A DNA stretch of 54,118 nt from Candidatus Zixiibacteriota bacterium (GCA_003599535.1 QZKQ01000040.1:1-54118); one strand, 5' to 3'; shown: positions 33,165 to 41,784, counted from the stretch's first letter. Notes: generated by a model not told the origin, from the letters alone. Translations and numbers: made by a program.

Positions 33165-33536
33165 TCTGCCGCTCTTCCGTCCCTCTCCTTTTCGCATTAA
33201 CCTGGCGCTTCGGCGCCATTTTTATGCAATTTCAGCGCCCGCCATGACTTGACCCGGACGCCTGCCCACCGTCCTTCCCCCGGTTACATTTCCACCCAAC
33301 GGCCTTTCTCGCCTTCCCGTAACTTATTAAGAGATTGGAATTTAAGTGATCAAAATCCGGAGGAGTGCAACCTTTTTGGGTTTCATTTCCCGCATTATTA
33401 AGAATTTGGCAGGTCGCAGCAATTGGGCGCTTGGGCGCGGATTTTCATTTGGGCTGAAAATTAATTGCCGCGGACCGGACGGATACCGCCCGGGCGCGTC
33501 GGCGGCTCCAAGGCATCATTCAGAAAGAGACCGGTT
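33165..33536 (+). other. Gap with terminator and AT-rich leader
   Basis: The first part carries the terminator at 33203-33223. From about 33300 to 33480 the sequence becomes AT-rich, probably the promoter region of the protease gene, but no -35/-10 pair with proper spacing stands out. A GTG-initiated open frame from 33346 overlaps the protease out of frame and is not called. Confidence 0.5.
33203..33223 (+). terminator. Intrinsic terminator with UUCG loop
   Basis: TGGCGC at 33203-33208 pairs with 33213-33218 around TTCG, followed by five T residues. Confidence 0.8.
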
Positions 33537-34673
33537 GTGTTCGGAAAAAGCTTCAAGCTGTTCGACTTGCTGGGTTTCGAGGTCAAAATTGATCCGAGCT
33601 GGTTTGTCCTGGCAATCCTGATCACCTGGTCCCTGGCCGAAGGCCTGTTCCCGGCCTACTACCAGGGACTCGCCACCGCCACCTATTGGTTGATGGGGAC
33701 TGCGGCGGCGGTGGGACTGTTCTTTTCCATCGTGCTCCATGAACTTTGCCATTCCCTGGTGGCGCGTCGCTATGACATCCCCATGAAGGGGATTACTCTG
33801 TTCATATTCGGCGGCGTGGCGGAGATGAACCAGGAACCCAAGACGGCCAAGTCGGAAATGCTGATGGCGGTGGCCGGCCCGGCGGCCAGCCTGGGCATCG
33901 CCGGGATCTTCTTCGGCGCCAACCTGGCGGGCCAGGACAATCTGTGGTCCACGCCCTTCCGGGGAGTGCTGCAGTACCTGGCCCTGATCAACGTCATCCT
34001 GGCCGGGTTCAACCTCATCCCCGCTTTCCCCCTGGACGGCGGCCGGGTGCTGCGCGCGGCCCTGTGGGGCTGGAAGCACAACCTGCGCTGGGCCACCCGC
34101 ATCGCTTCCCGCATCGGCTCCTACTTCGGGATGCTGCTGATCGTTCTGGGCGTCGTCAACTTCATCTGGGGCAATCCCTTGAGCGGCGTCTGGTGGTTCC
34201 TGATCGGCCTGTTCCTGCGCGGGGTGTCGCGGAATTCCTACCGGCAGGTACTGGTCCACCTGGCGCTGAAGGGTGACAAGGTCCGCCACTTTATGGATCG
34301 CGACCCGGTGACCGTGCCCCACGACATCACGGTGGATCAATTGGTGGACGATTACGTCTACCGCTACGGCCAGCGCAGTTTCCCGGTGGTGGAAGAAGAT
34401 TCCCGCCTGGTGGGCTGCGTCAACGTCAGCGACATCAAGGAAATCCCCCGCGCTGAGTGGACCCGGCACCAGGTGGAAGAGCTGTCGGAAAACTGCACCG
34501 ACGAACTGCTCATCACCGAAGACAAGGACGCCACCGAAGCGCTGACCACCATGCAGCGGTCCGGGCTGTCCCGCCTCATGGTGACTGAATCCGGCAAACT
34601 GGTGGGAGTCATTTCTCTGCATGACCTGATGCGGCATCTCTCCTTGAAGATGGATCTGGAAGAAGAATCCTGA
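33537..34673 (+). CDS. Site-2-protease (M50) family metalloprotease with two CBS domains
   Basis: A 378-residue membrane protease. GTG 33537 is chosen because AAAGAGA lies just upstream and homology begins at FDLLGFEVKID; the longer ATG start at 33465 adds a non-conserved basic stretch. The zinc site is HELCH (residues 68-72) in the second helix, and the NLIPAFPLDGGRVLRA segment supplies the third ligand. After about six helices come two CBS domains (~250-310 and 315-375), which often bind adenine nucleotides and would tune activity by energy state. These Rip-type proteases cut membrane-bound regulators. It opens the stress block, followed by hemerythrin with a fresh ribosome binding site. 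Confidence 0.9.
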   Translation: MFGKSFKLFDLLGFEVKIDPSWFVLAILITWSLAEGLFPAYYQGLATATYWLMGTAAAVGLFFSIVLHELCHSLVARRYDIPMKGITLFIFGGVAEMNQEPKTAKSEMLMAVAGPAASLGIAGIFFGANLAGQDNLWSTPFRGVLQYLALINVILAGFNLIPAFPLDGGRVLRAALWGWKHNLRWATRIASRIGSYFGMLLIVLGVVNFIWGNPLSGVWWFLIGLFLRGVSRNSYRQVLVHLALKGDKVRHFMDRDPVTVPHDITVDQLVDDYVYRYGQRSFPVVEEDSRLVGCVNVSDIKEIPRAEWTRHQVEELSENCTDELLITEDKDATEALTTMQRSGLSRLMVTESGKLVGVISLHDLMRHLSLKMDLEEES

Positions 34674-34741
34674 ACATACATGGGACAGCGGATCTCTCCC
34701 CAACAGATTTCCAACCATTTATTCATTAAAGGGAGGCAACG

Positions 34742-35206
34742 ATGGATATCTTCAAGCGACTGAAACAGGAGCATCAGCAGTTCCGGGAGATTTTGGGGCG
34801 GTTGCTGAAAACCACTTCCCGGACGGCCGACCGGCGCGAAGAAATGATCTCCCAGCTCTATTCCGAAATGGGCCCCCACCTCCTGGCCGAAGAAGAGGTT
34901 CTCTACCCCGTCTTCCTGGACAAGAAGTCCGAGCACGAGAACGGAGTGACGTACGAGGAAGAACATCGCCTGGCCAAGCAGCTTCTCCAGGAGCTGAGCG
35001 ATATGCCCAAGGATGACGACAACTGGAAACCGAGGCTGCGGGTGCTGAACACCCTGTTTGAGTACCACGCCGGGATGGAGGAGAAGCAGATTTTCAAGCG
35101 GGCCAAGGAGATAGCGGGGCCGGACAAGGTGAAGCAGCTCAGCCAGCGGTACGAGGAGGCCTACGAGGAAGCCAAACAGTCGCAGATGGCGCCCATGAGC
35201 ATGTGA
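34742..35206 (+). CDS. Hemerythrin-domain protein
   Basis: A 154-residue helical cytoplasmic protein. Conserved iron ligands are visible: EHQQFRE (His11), HLLAEEE, EEHRLAKQLL, and FEYHAGMEE, the H-HxxxE-H-HxxxE pattern of non-haem di-iron hemerythrins. Such proteins bind oxygen or nitric oxide or protect iron under oxidative stress. An AAGGGAGG ribosome binding site precedes the ATG. The neighbours are a CBS-regulated protease and a CBS protein. Confidence 0.88.
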   Translation: MDIFKRLKQEHQQFREILGRLLKTTSRTADRREEMISQLYSEMGPHLLAEEEVLYPVFLDKKSEHENGVTYEEEHRLAKQLLQELSDMPKDDDNWKPRLRVLNTLFEYHAGMEEKQIFKRAKEIAGPDKVKQLSQRYEEAYEEAKQSQMAPMSM

Positions 35207-35248
35207 CCGGAATTGGCCGGTCCATTGATTTTCCACCATGAGGAACCC

Positions 35249-35728
35249 ATGGCCTTCGATTTCATGACTGACGCTCTGAACCGGGTGCGGTCGAATGCCC
35301 CCGGACAGATCGAGGACGAGGTGCGCCGGCAGATGCGCGGGCGCCTGTGCTATTACGCCACGGCCGAGCCCTCGGAGATTGACCAGCGCTTGAAACAGTT
35401 GGACAGCGAGTGGGACGTCGAGCGCATCCTGTTGGCCGGATCGGCCGGCTTGCTGTTCTACGGATTGATCCGGGGGCTGTTCGGCAGCCGTGTGTGGCTG
35501 CTTCCCGGCTTGGCCCTGAGCGTTTTCCTGGTGCAGCACAGCGCCCTGGGGTGGTCGCTGCCGGCCAATTGGCTGCGCCGCCTGGGCCTGCGCACCGCCG
35601 AGGAGATCGAGGAAGAGCGCTTTGCCTTGAAAGCCATGCGCGGCGATTTCCGCGGGGTGTCCGAATCCATCCCCCTGCCGGAAGCCGGCGCCATTGACCG
35701 GATCCTGGAGGCCGTGGAACGGCCCTGA
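35249..35728 (+). CDS. Membrane protein with DUF2892-like segment
   Basis: A 159-residue protein. ATG 35249 has GAGGAACCC upstream and is preferred to TTG 35213. After a soluble N-terminus (about residues 1-45) the segment SEWDVERILLAGSAGLLFYGLI and a second helix LLPGLALSVFLVQHSALGW form two membrane helices, followed by RRLGLRT and EIEEERFALKAMRGDF. This architecture is typical of small membrane proteins annotated as DUF2892, often found with stress or sulfur-metabolism genes. The function is unknown. Confidence 0.65.
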   Translation: MAFDFMTDALNRVRSNAPGQIEDEVRRQMRGRLCYYATAEPSEIDQRLKQLDSEWDVERILLAGSAGLLFYGLIRGLFGSRVWLLPGLALSVFLVQHSALGWSLPANWLRRLGLRTAEEIEEERFALKAMRGDFRGVSESIPLPEAGAIDRILEAVERP

Positions 35729-35825
35729 GGCTTCGGCCGGAACATGCAGTGTCAAGGAAAACAATCCGCGACGTCTTTTCCGGCGCCGCGAAACATAATT
35801 CGTCTCTTTATCAAGGAGATTAGCC

Positions 35826-36266
35826 ATGATGAATAAAAAGGTCAATGACGTGATGACCCGCGGGGTGGAATTGATTGACGTGGACTTTTCCATCCGCGAA
35901 GCCGCCGAAATGATGCGCGATCTCGACATCGGCGTGGCTCCGGTGGCCGAGAATGATGAGCTGGTGGGCATGCTCACTGACCGCGACATCGTCATCCGCG
36001 CCATCGCCGAAGGCCTGGATCCCGACGACACCTCTGTCCGCGACGTGATGACGGAGGACGTGGAGTACTGTTACGAGGACGACGACCTGGAGGAAGCCGG
36101 CCGCATCATGCGGGACCGCCAGATCCGCCGCCTGATCGTGCTGAATCGGGGCGACGAGGTGATCGGCATCCTGTCCCTGGGAGACCTGGCTACCAAGACC
36201 CAGGATGAGGAGATGGCCGGGGACGTGCTGCAGGAGATATCCGAGCCGTCCAAACCGGAACGTTAA
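35826..36266 (+). CDS. CBS-domain protein
   Basis: A 146-residue cytoplasmic protein made of two CBS domains (about residues 3-62 and 67-130), with the typical VNDVMTRG, GMLTDRDIVIRAIAEG, VRDVMTED and IGILSLGDLA motifs. Stand-alone CBS pairs bind AMP, ATP or similar ligands and act as sensors or modulators. AAGGAGA precedes the ATG, and a hairpin terminator follows. Its CBS pair is similar in design to that of the S2P protease upstream. Confidence 0.9.
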   Translation: MMNKKVNDVMTRGVELIDVDFSIREAAEMMRDLDIGVAPVAENDELVGMLTDRDIVIRAIAEGLDPDDTSVRDVMTEDVEYCYEDDDLEEAGRIMRDRQIRRLIVLNRGDEVIGILSLGDLATKTQDEEMAGDVLQEISEPSKPER

Positions 36267-36288
36267 CCGGCGGCCAGGGAATACCAGT

Positions 36289-36317
36289 GCGCGGGAGGCA
36301 GTTTTGCGCTCCCGCGC
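36289..36317 (+). terminator. Hairpin terminator after CBS gene
   Basis: GCGCGGGAG at 36289-36297 pairs perfectly with 36309-36317 around an 11-base loop. The following AACGTTTC is only weakly U-rich. Confidence 0.6.
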
Positions 36318-36379
36318 AACGTTTCTATTGCCCCCGCCTTGGGGCCGATAAACACTTTTAACCATTTTCGGGTAGTTCC

Positions 36380-37129
36380 ATGAATCATGAACAGGATCTG
36401 CCGGTCGGCAGCCGCCTCGTCCAGGTGCCGGCGGCCACGGTGGTGCTGGAAGGAAATCTGACCCTGCCCCCGCAGGCGAAAGGCATGGTGGTGTTCGCCC
36501 ACGGCAGCGGCAGCAGCCGGCACAGTCCCCGCAACCGCTACGTGGCCCAGGTGCTGAACGAAGCCGGGCTGGGCACACTCCTGATAGACCTGATGACGCG
36601 GGAGGAGGAAATCCAGGAGGCAGCCACCCGCTTCCTGCGCTTTGACATCGGCTTTCTGACCGACCGGCTCCTGGCCGCCACCGATTGGCTGCTGGACCTT
36701 CCCGAAGCCCGCGATCTGCGGATCGGATACTTCGGCGCCAGCACCGGGGCGGCGGCGGCCCTGCGGGCCGCGGCGGAACGCCCCCAGGCGATCTCTGCGG
36801 TGGTGTCGCGCGGCGGCCGGCCGGATCTGGCCGGGCATGCCCTCTTCCGCGTCACCGCCTCCACCCTGTTGATCGTCGGGGGCCACGACCTCCCCGTCCT
36901 GGACATGAACTACGAGGCCCTGGAAAAGCTGCCTGGGGACAAGCAGATCGAGATCATTCCCGGCGCCACGCACCTGTTCGAGGAATCCGGGGCGCTGGAA
37001 GAAGTGGCCCGCCTGGCCCGGCAGTGGTTCCTGCACTACTTGGTATCTCCGGCCGAGGACTTGGGCACCCTGGTGCAGGACGACCTCATGGAGGAGTTGA
37101 CGGAACGCCCGGAAGAAGAGGAATTATGA
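36380..37129 (+). CDS. Alpha/beta hydrolase (dienelactone-hydrolase-like)
   Basis: A 249-residue cytoplasmic alpha/beta-hydrolase fold protein. The oxyanion region reads VVFAHGSGSSRHSPRN (~residues 37-52), the nucleophile elbow is GASTG (~121-125), the acid is in VGGHDLPV, and the His in PGATHLFEE (~200). The family hydrolyses esters or lactones with unknown substrates. Its stop overlaps the start of the erythromycin-esterase-like gene by ATGA. In other bacteria this hydrolase family often accompanies phosphoribosyltransferase or erythromycin-esterase homologs; here the latter follows. Confidence 0.85.
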   Translation: MNHEQDLPVGSRLVQVPAATVVLEGNLTLPPQAKGMVVFAHGSGSSRHSPRNRYVAQVLNEAGLGTLLIDLMTREEEIQEAATRFLRFDIGFLTDRLLAATDWLLDLPEARDLRIGYFGASTGAAAALRAAAERPQAISAVVSRGGRPDLAGHALFRVTASTLLIVGGHDLPVLDMNYEALEKLPGDKQIEIIPGATHLFEESGALEEVARLARQWFLHYLVSPAEDLGTLVQDDLMEELTERPEEEEL

Positions 37130-38442
37130 GTCCCAGCGTAGATTTCAGTACGGAAGAACTGGTGGTGCAGATCAGCACACTGGCCCAACGGCTGGAAGAC
37201 CACTACAGCCTTAATCCCCTGCTGGAAATGATCGGCAACGCCCGCTACGTGCTGTTGGGCGAAGCCTCCCACGGCACCTCCGAATATTACACTTGGCGCG
37301 CCCGCATCACCCAGCGGTTGATCAAGGAGAAGCACTTCGACTTCGTGGCCGTGGAGGGCGACTGGCCGGATTGCTATGCCCTGAACCGGTACGTCAAGGA
37401 TTACCCCGACGCCGGGGCCGGCGCTCCCGCCGTCCTGCGCCAATTCCAGCGCTGGCCCGCCTGGATGTGGGCCAACTGGGAAGTCGCCGCCTTCCTGGAA
37501 TGGCTGCGCCGGTACAACCAGGACACCGGCCGCCGCGTTGGGTTCTATGGGCTGGATATGTATAGCCTGTGGGAATCCATGGAAGCGATCCTGGATTACC
37601 TGCAGCAACGCGGCGACGGCGAGGCGGTGGAAGCGGCCAGGCGGGCCTTCATGTGCTTCGAGCCCTATAATGAAGATCCCCAGACCTACGGCTGGAACGC
37701 CGCCTTCGTGCCGGACAACTGCCGCGACGAAGTCGTGGATCTGCTCCGGCAGATGCGCCGGCAGGCGCCGCACTTCGATCACGATCCCGAAGCGGCCTTC
37801 AGCGCCGAGCAGAACGCCCGCGTGGCGGTGGAAGCGGAACGCTACTATCGGGCCATGATGCGCGGCGGCCCCGGATCCTGGAACCTCCGCGACCGCCACA
37901 TGGCCGACACCCTGGAACGGCTCATGGAGTTGCACGGGCCGCAAAGCCGGGGGATCGTCTGGGCCCACAACACCCACGTGGGCGACGCCCGCTACACCGA
38001 CATGGCCGGTGAAGGCATGGTCAACGTGGGTCAACTGGTTCGCGAGCAGAATTGGGAAGGGGGTGTGGCGGTGGTGGGCTTCGGGTCGTACTACGGCGAG
38101 GTTATCGCCGGGCGAGCCTGGGGCGGCGCCGTGGAACGCATGAGCGTACCGCCGGCCCGGCCCGGCAGTTGGGAAGACATCATGCACCGCTCCCTGCTGC
38201 GCGACAAGCTCCTGATCCTGCGCGACGTCCGGGGCGTGGAGGAGATGCGGGAAGAGCGCGGCCATCGCGCCATCGGCGTGGTGTACCGCCCCGAAGCCGA
38301 ACGCTACGGCAACTACGTCCCCACGCTGCTCCCGGAACGCTACGACGCCTTCCTGTTCATGGATGAGACCAGCGCCCTGCATCCCCTGCATGGATCGGGG
38401 GACGCGGCCCGGGAGCCGGATTTGTATCCCTGGGGCTTGTGA
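37126..38442 (+). CDS. Erythromycin-esterase-family protein
   Basis: A 438-residue protein with the family's core: LGEASHGTSEYY (~residues 45-56, catalytic His and Glu), VAVEGDWPDCY (~79-89), and a distal WAHNTHVGDARY (~280) with two conserved histidines. Ere-like enzymes open macrolide lactones, but most chromosomal homologs have no known substrate and resistance should not be assumed. It overlaps the upstream hydrolase by four bases and the downstream LigD phosphoesterase module by one base (TGATG-like junction), making a tightly coupled run. Confidence 0.85.
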   Translation: MSPSVDFSTEELVVQISTLAQRLEDHYSLNPLLEMIGNARYVLLGEASHGTSEYYTWRARITQRLIKEKHFDFVAVEGDWPDCYALNRYVKDYPDAGAGAPAVLRQFQRWPAWMWANWEVAAFLEWLRRYNQDTGRRVGFYGLDMYSLWESMEAILDYLQQRGDGEAVEAARRAFMCFEPYNEDPQTYGWNAAFVPDNCRDEVVDLLRQMRRQAPHFDHDPEAAFSAEQNARVAVEAERYYRAMMRGGPGSWNLRDRHMADTLERLMELHGPQSRGIVWAHNTHVGDARYTDMAGEGMVNVGQLVREQNWEGGVAVVGFGSYYGEVIAGRAWGGAVERMSVPPARPGSWEDIMHRSLLRDKLLILRDVRGVEEMREERGHRAIGVVYRPEAERYGNYVPTLLPERYDAFLFMDETSALHPLHGSGDAAREPDLYPWGL

Positions 38443-39038
38443 TGGCCAAGGAGGAGCGGTTGAAGGAATACCGGAGCAAGCGCGATTTTCACCGCACTCC
38501 GGAGCCTTCCGGAGACCGGGAGACCATGTCGGAGGGGCCCATCTTCGTCATCCAGAAGCACGAGGCCACCCGGCTCCATTACGATTTTCGCCTGGAAGTC
38601 GGCGGGGTGCTGAAGTCCTGGGCCGTGCCCCGGGGGCCGTCCACTGACCCGAAGGAGAAGCGCCTGGCCGTGGCCACGGAGGACCACCCTCTGGATTACG
38701 CCGGCTTCGAGGGGATCATCCCCGCGGGCCAGTATGGCGGCGGGACGGTCATCGTCTGGGATCAGGGCGTCTACCGCAACCTGAAGGAATCCGAGGGCCA
38801 GTCCATGGAAGAGGCCCTGGAAAGGGGATTGGCCGCCGTCTGGCTGGAAGGCGAGAAACTGCGCGGCGGGTATGCCCTGATCCGCACTCGCCGCCGGGGA
38901 AAGGATGAGTGGCTGCTGATCAAGATGAACGATGAGCAGGCCGAAACCGAGCGGGTCATCACCCTGGCCCGCCCCGAATCGGTCATCAGCGGAAAGACCA
39001 TCGAAGAGGTGGCCGCAGGGACTAACCACGATCGCTGA
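38442..39038 (+). CDS. Free-standing LigD 3'-phosphoesterase (PE) module
   Basis: A 198-residue stand-alone version of the N-terminal PE domain of bacterial LigD, which trims 3' ends (removes 3' ribonucleotide or phosphate) before end joining. The core metal pattern is His40-x5-His46-x-Asp48-x-Arg50 (KHEATRLHYDFRLE), followed by SWAVPRGPS and EDHPLDYAGFEG. The spacing matches well-studied PE domains. The ATG overlaps the stop of the upstream gene by one base. The polymerase module follows as a separate gene 31 bases later. No ATP-dependent ligase domain or Ku gene is in the window. Confidence 0.9.
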   Translation: MAKEERLKEYRSKRDFHRTPEPSGDRETMSEGPIFVIQKHEATRLHYDFRLEVGGVLKSWAVPRGPSTDPKEKRLAVATEDHPLDYAGFEGIIPAGQYGGGTVIVWDQGVYRNLKESEGQSMEEALERGLAAVWLEGEKLRGGYALIRTRRRGKDEWLLIKMNDEQAETERVITLARPESVISGKTIEEVAAGTNHDR

Positions 39039-39069
39039 ACCGGTGCGGGAAAGCGAAGCATGAGGCAGC

Positions 39070-40005
39070 ATGTCCAAACGAGAAAAAACCGTGGTGGAAG
39101 TGGAAATCACTCACCCGGACAAGGTGCTTTTCCCCGGTGAGAAGATCACCAAGGGGCAGTTGATCGAGTATTACCGCCGCGTGGCGCCGGTGATGCTGCC
39201 GCACGTGGAGGGGCGGCCCATTACCATGCACCGCTACCCCCGGGGGCTGCGCGGAACGAGCTTCATTCAACAGGAAGCCCCGGAATACTTCCCCGCCTGG
39301 ATCCGCCGCGAGCCGGTGGAAAAGCGGGAAGGCGGCATTACCGATCGGGTGGTGGTGGACCGGCCCGAGACACTGGTCTACCTGGCCAATCAGGCCTGCC
39401 TCACCATTCACACCTGGCTCAGCCGGGCGGGACGGCTGGAATTTCCCGACCGCCTGGTGTTCGACCTGGACCCGCCGGAGGGAGGCTTTTCCCTGGCCGT
39501 GTTCGCCGCCCGCGAACTGCGCCGCCTGCTGACCGAGGAGCTGGAGATGCTCCCCTTCGTCATGACCACCGGATCGCGCGGCCTGCACCTGGCGATCCCC
39601 CTGGACGGCCGCGCCGATTTCGACGCCGTGCGTGAATTCGCCCGGGAAGTGGCCGAGGTCATGGTTCAGCGCCACCCCGACCGCCTGACCGCCGAGGTGC
39701 GCCTGGCCAAGCGGGGCGGCCGCCTGTTCCTGGATACCGCCCGTAATGCCTACGGCCAGACTGCCGTGGCCCCCTATTCCGTACGGGCCAAGCCCGGCGC
39801 GCCCGTGGCGACCCCCCTGGAATGGAAAGAACTGGAGGCGGATCTGGAGGCGCAGAAATACACCGTGAACAACCTGTTTGCGCACCTGGACCGCCGGGGC
39901 GACCCCTGGGAAGCCCTCCGGCAGCAGCGCTTCTCTCTGGTGGTGGCCCGCAGCAAGTTAGACCGTCTCCGCGCCGATTTCCGGCCGGAGCCATTATTCG
40001 CATAG
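39070..40005 (+). CDS. Free-standing LigD polymerase (primase-type) module
   Basis: A 311-residue stand-alone LigD polymerase domain of the archaeo-eukaryotic primase superfamily, which fills ends with ribonucleotides in bacterial non-homologous end joining. Motifs: EITHPDKVLFP at the start, the metal-binding Asp132 and Asp134 in VFDLDPP, SRGLHLAIPL, and RNAYGQTAVAPYSVRA near the end. A second primase-type acidic residue is not obvious beyond these. Here PE and polymerase are separate genes in the order PE-Pol, without the ligase module. The downstream PRC-barrel gene starts 15 bases later and probably shares the transcript. Confidence 0.9.
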   Translation: MSKREKTVVEVEITHPDKVLFPGEKITKGQLIEYYRRVAPVMLPHVEGRPITMHRYPRGLRGTSFIQQEAPEYFPAWIRREPVEKREGGITDRVVVDRPETLVYLANQACLTIHTWLSRAGRLEFPDRLVFDLDPPEGGFSLAVFAARELRRLLTEELEMLPFVMTTGSRGLHLAIPLDGRADFDAVREFAREVAEVMVQRHPDRLTAEVRLAKRGGRLFLDTARNAYGQTAVAPYSVRAKPGAPVATPLEWKELEADLEAQKYTVNNLFAHLDRRGDPWEALRQQRFSLVVARSKLDRLRADFRPEPLFA

Positions 40006-40020
40006 CCGAAAGGAAACCAC

Positions 40021-40800
40021 ATGATACGCAGCCTGAAAGAAATGAAGGGGTATAAACTCCTGGCCGAAGGCGATCAATTCGGCAAGATCAAGGATATCTA
40101 CTTCGACAGCGACGAGTGGACCGTGCGCTACCTGGTCGTGGAAACCGGCAGTTGGCTGAACAGCCGCCAAGTGCTGGTTCCGCCCCAGATCCTGGGGTTG
40201 CCCGACTGGAACAACCAGGTATTCCCCACCTCGCTGACCAAGCAGCAGATCAAGGACAGCCCGCCGGTGGATACCGACCGGCCGGTGTCCCGGCAGTACG
40301 AAACCGATCTCTACAGCTACTGGGGTTGGACGCCCTATTGGGTCCGCACCGGCGCCATGGCCCCCATGCCCCCGGGACCGACTCCGGGGTATGAGCCGGA
40401 AGAGACCGCCTACGGGCGCCGGACGGCCGGCGCGGACACCGGGGTGGCGACCCAGCGGGAAGGCGACCCCGACCTGCGCAGCCTGGACGAAGTCACCGGC
40501 TACGGCATCAGCGCCGTGGACGACGACATCGGCCACGCGGAAGATTTCCTGGTGGATGACGAATCCTGGGATCTGCGCTACCTGGTGGTGGACACCCGCA
40601 ACTTCCTGCCCGGGCGCAAGGTCATCGTCTCCACCCAGTGGATCACCGGCATTGACTGGCCCGATTCCCGGGTGTCTGTGGATCTGACCGCAGACGACAT
40701 CAAGAACAGCCCGGAGTACGACCCCAAGGCCCCCATCAACCGGGACTATGAGGAGCGGCTGTATACCCACTACGGCCGTCCGCGCTACTGGAATTACTGA
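40021..40800 (+). CDS. Double PRC-barrel domain protein, copy 1
   Basis: A 259-residue protein with two PRC-barrel-type beta domains. The first covers about residues 5-75 (LAEGDQFGKIKDIYFD ... RYLVVETGSWL) and the second ~155-225 (GYGISAVDDDIGHAEDF ... RYLVVDTRNFLPGRKV). Each is followed by a conserved tail, (I)KDSPP/KNSPE then YE-x-(D/R)LY and YW. PRC barrels bind RNA, protein or photosynthetic complexes; these soluble doubles are widespread in stress-associated loci and have no defined role. AAGGAAA precedes the ATG, 15 bases after the LigD polymerase stop. First of three tandem paralogs. Confidence 0.85.
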   Translation: MIRSLKEMKGYKLLAEGDQFGKIKDIYFDSDEWTVRYLVVETGSWLNSRQVLVPPQILGLPDWNNQVFPTSLTKQQIKDSPPVDTDRPVSRQYETDLYSYWGWTPYWVRTGAMAPMPPGPTPGYEPEETAYGRRTAGADTGVATQREGDPDLRSLDEVTGYGISAVDDDIGHAEDFLVDDESWDLRYLVVDTRNFLPGRKVIVSTQWITGIDWPDSRVSVDLTADDIKNSPEYDPKAPINRDYEERLYTHYGRPRYWNY

Positions 40801-40812
40801 TCCATTTCGGAA

Positions 40813-40832
40813 GGTCACGCTCCGGCGTGACC
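40813..40832 (+). terminator. Hairpin after PRC copy 1
   Basis: GGTCACGC at 40813-40820 pairs with 40825-40832 around TCCG, but no U-run follows. It may be a weak stop or processing site. Confidence 0.4.
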
Positions 40833-40895
40833 GGGGGCGGGAAACCGGCCCGGGGTGACCGGCCCTTACCACTTTACCGCCGCGATCTCGTACCA

Positions 40896-40930
40896 CCGGA
40901 GGAGAGCATGAATTTCACGCTCTCCTCCGG
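40896..40930 (+). promoter_or_regulatory. 12-bp hairpin sequestering a ribosome binding site
   Basis: CCGGAGGAGAGC at 40896-40907 pairs perfectly with 40919-40930. The 5' arm contains the GGAGGAG ribosome binding site and the 11-base loop begins with the ATG (40908) of a short upstream ORF that runs into the PRC copy 2 start. Melting or binding of this hairpin would be needed for translation of the short ORF. Confidence 0.5.
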
Positions 40931-41027
40931 CGGATCACCCGGTGGGCCCGCCGTTTCTTCGACCGGCCTGTCCTCTTCTTTGGACGTGGTGAACCATTAT
41001 TTGGGAGTGAGCCAAAATGTTAGGTAG
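40908..41027 (+). CDS. Possible 39-codon upstream ORF overlapping PRC copy 2
   Basis: Starts at the ATG inside the hairpin loop with GGAGGAG six bases upstream and ends at TAG 41025-41027, eleven bases past the ATG of the PRC gene. The peptide is Ser/Gly-rich at first and has no recognisable domain. It may be a leader whose translation couples to the PRC gene; it could also be chance. Confidence 0.25.
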   Translation: MNFTLSSGGSPGGPAVSSTGLSSSLDVVNHYLGVSQNVR

Positions 41028-41784
41028 CATGAAACAGTTGCAGGGCTTCAAATTGCTGACACAAGGACAGGAATTCGCCAAGGTCAAGGACGTATATTTC
41101 GACGTCACCGCCTGGGTCCTGCGTTACCTGGTGGTGGATACCGGAGGCTGGCTGGCCAGCCGCAAGGTGCTGCTGCCCCCGGACGCCCTGGAAAAGCCCG
41201 ACTGGAACCGTAAAGTCATCCCCGTCACGCTGAACCGCAAGCAGATCGAGAACAGCCCTCCGCTGGACGCCGACCTGCCCGTTTCCCGGCAGCATGAAGC
41301 CGACCTGTACGATTACTACGGTTGGGAGTCCCCCTTCTGGGCCCGCATGGGCGCCATGGTTCCGCGGCCCGAACGCGCCGGCTCCAAGTCGGCCGAAGAT
41401 ATGGACCTGGAACAGATGCGCGGCCGCGCCGACGAGATCCGGGAAGACGAGCCCGACCCCAGCCTTCGGGCCTTAAGCGAAGTGATGGGCTACCGGGTGC
41501 AGGCCAACGACGGCGACGCCGGCCATGTGGAGGACTTCTACGTGGACGACGCCACCTGGGACGTGCGCTACGTGGTGGTGGACACCCGCAAGTGGCTGCC
41601 CGGCCGCCACATCCTGCTGGCCGTACCCTGGATTGACGACGTCAATTGGGCCGCTTCCAAGATTACCGTGGACCTGACCACTACGGACATCGTGGACAGC
41701 CCCGAGTGGGACCCCGAGGCTCCCATCAACCGCGAGTACGAGGACCGGCTGTTCAGCTATTACGACCGGCCCCGCTACTGGTGA
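41017..41784 (+). CDS. Double PRC-barrel domain protein, copy 2
   Basis: A 255-residue paralog with PRC barrels at about residues 9-80 (LTQGQEFAKVKDVYFD ... RYLVVDTGGWL) and ~155-230 (GYRVQANDGDAGHVEDF ... RYVVVDTRKWLPGRHI), and the same (E)NSPP/VDSPE tails. The linker contains an acidic, charged stretch (~125-150) not seen in copy 1. A GGGAG lies nine bases before ATG 41017; a second in-frame ATG at 41029 is possible. Its leader includes a 12-bp hairpin and an overlapping short ORF, unlike the simple leaders of copies 1 and 3. Confidence 0.85.
   Translation: MLGSMKQLQGFKLLTQGQEFAKVKDVYFDVTAWVLRYLVVDTGGWLASRKVLLPPDALEKPDWNRKVIPVTLNRKQIENSPPLDADLPVSRQHEADLYDYYGWESPFWARMGAMVPRPERAGSKSAEDMDLEQMRGRADEIREDEPDPSLRALSEVMGYRVQANDGDAGHVEDFYVDDATWDVRYVVVDTRKWLPGRHILLAVPWIDDVNWAASKITVDLTTTDIVDSPEWDPEAPINREYEDRLFSYYDRPRYW

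Noticed and set aside
33346-33621. 91-codon GTG frame before and over the S2P gene
   Set aside because: It runs out of frame into a well-supported protease gene and shows no domain.
37126-38442. Macrolide resistance gene
   Set aside because: Erythromycin-esterase homology is clear, but chromosomal family members are mostly of unknown function and nothing in the context indicates resistance.
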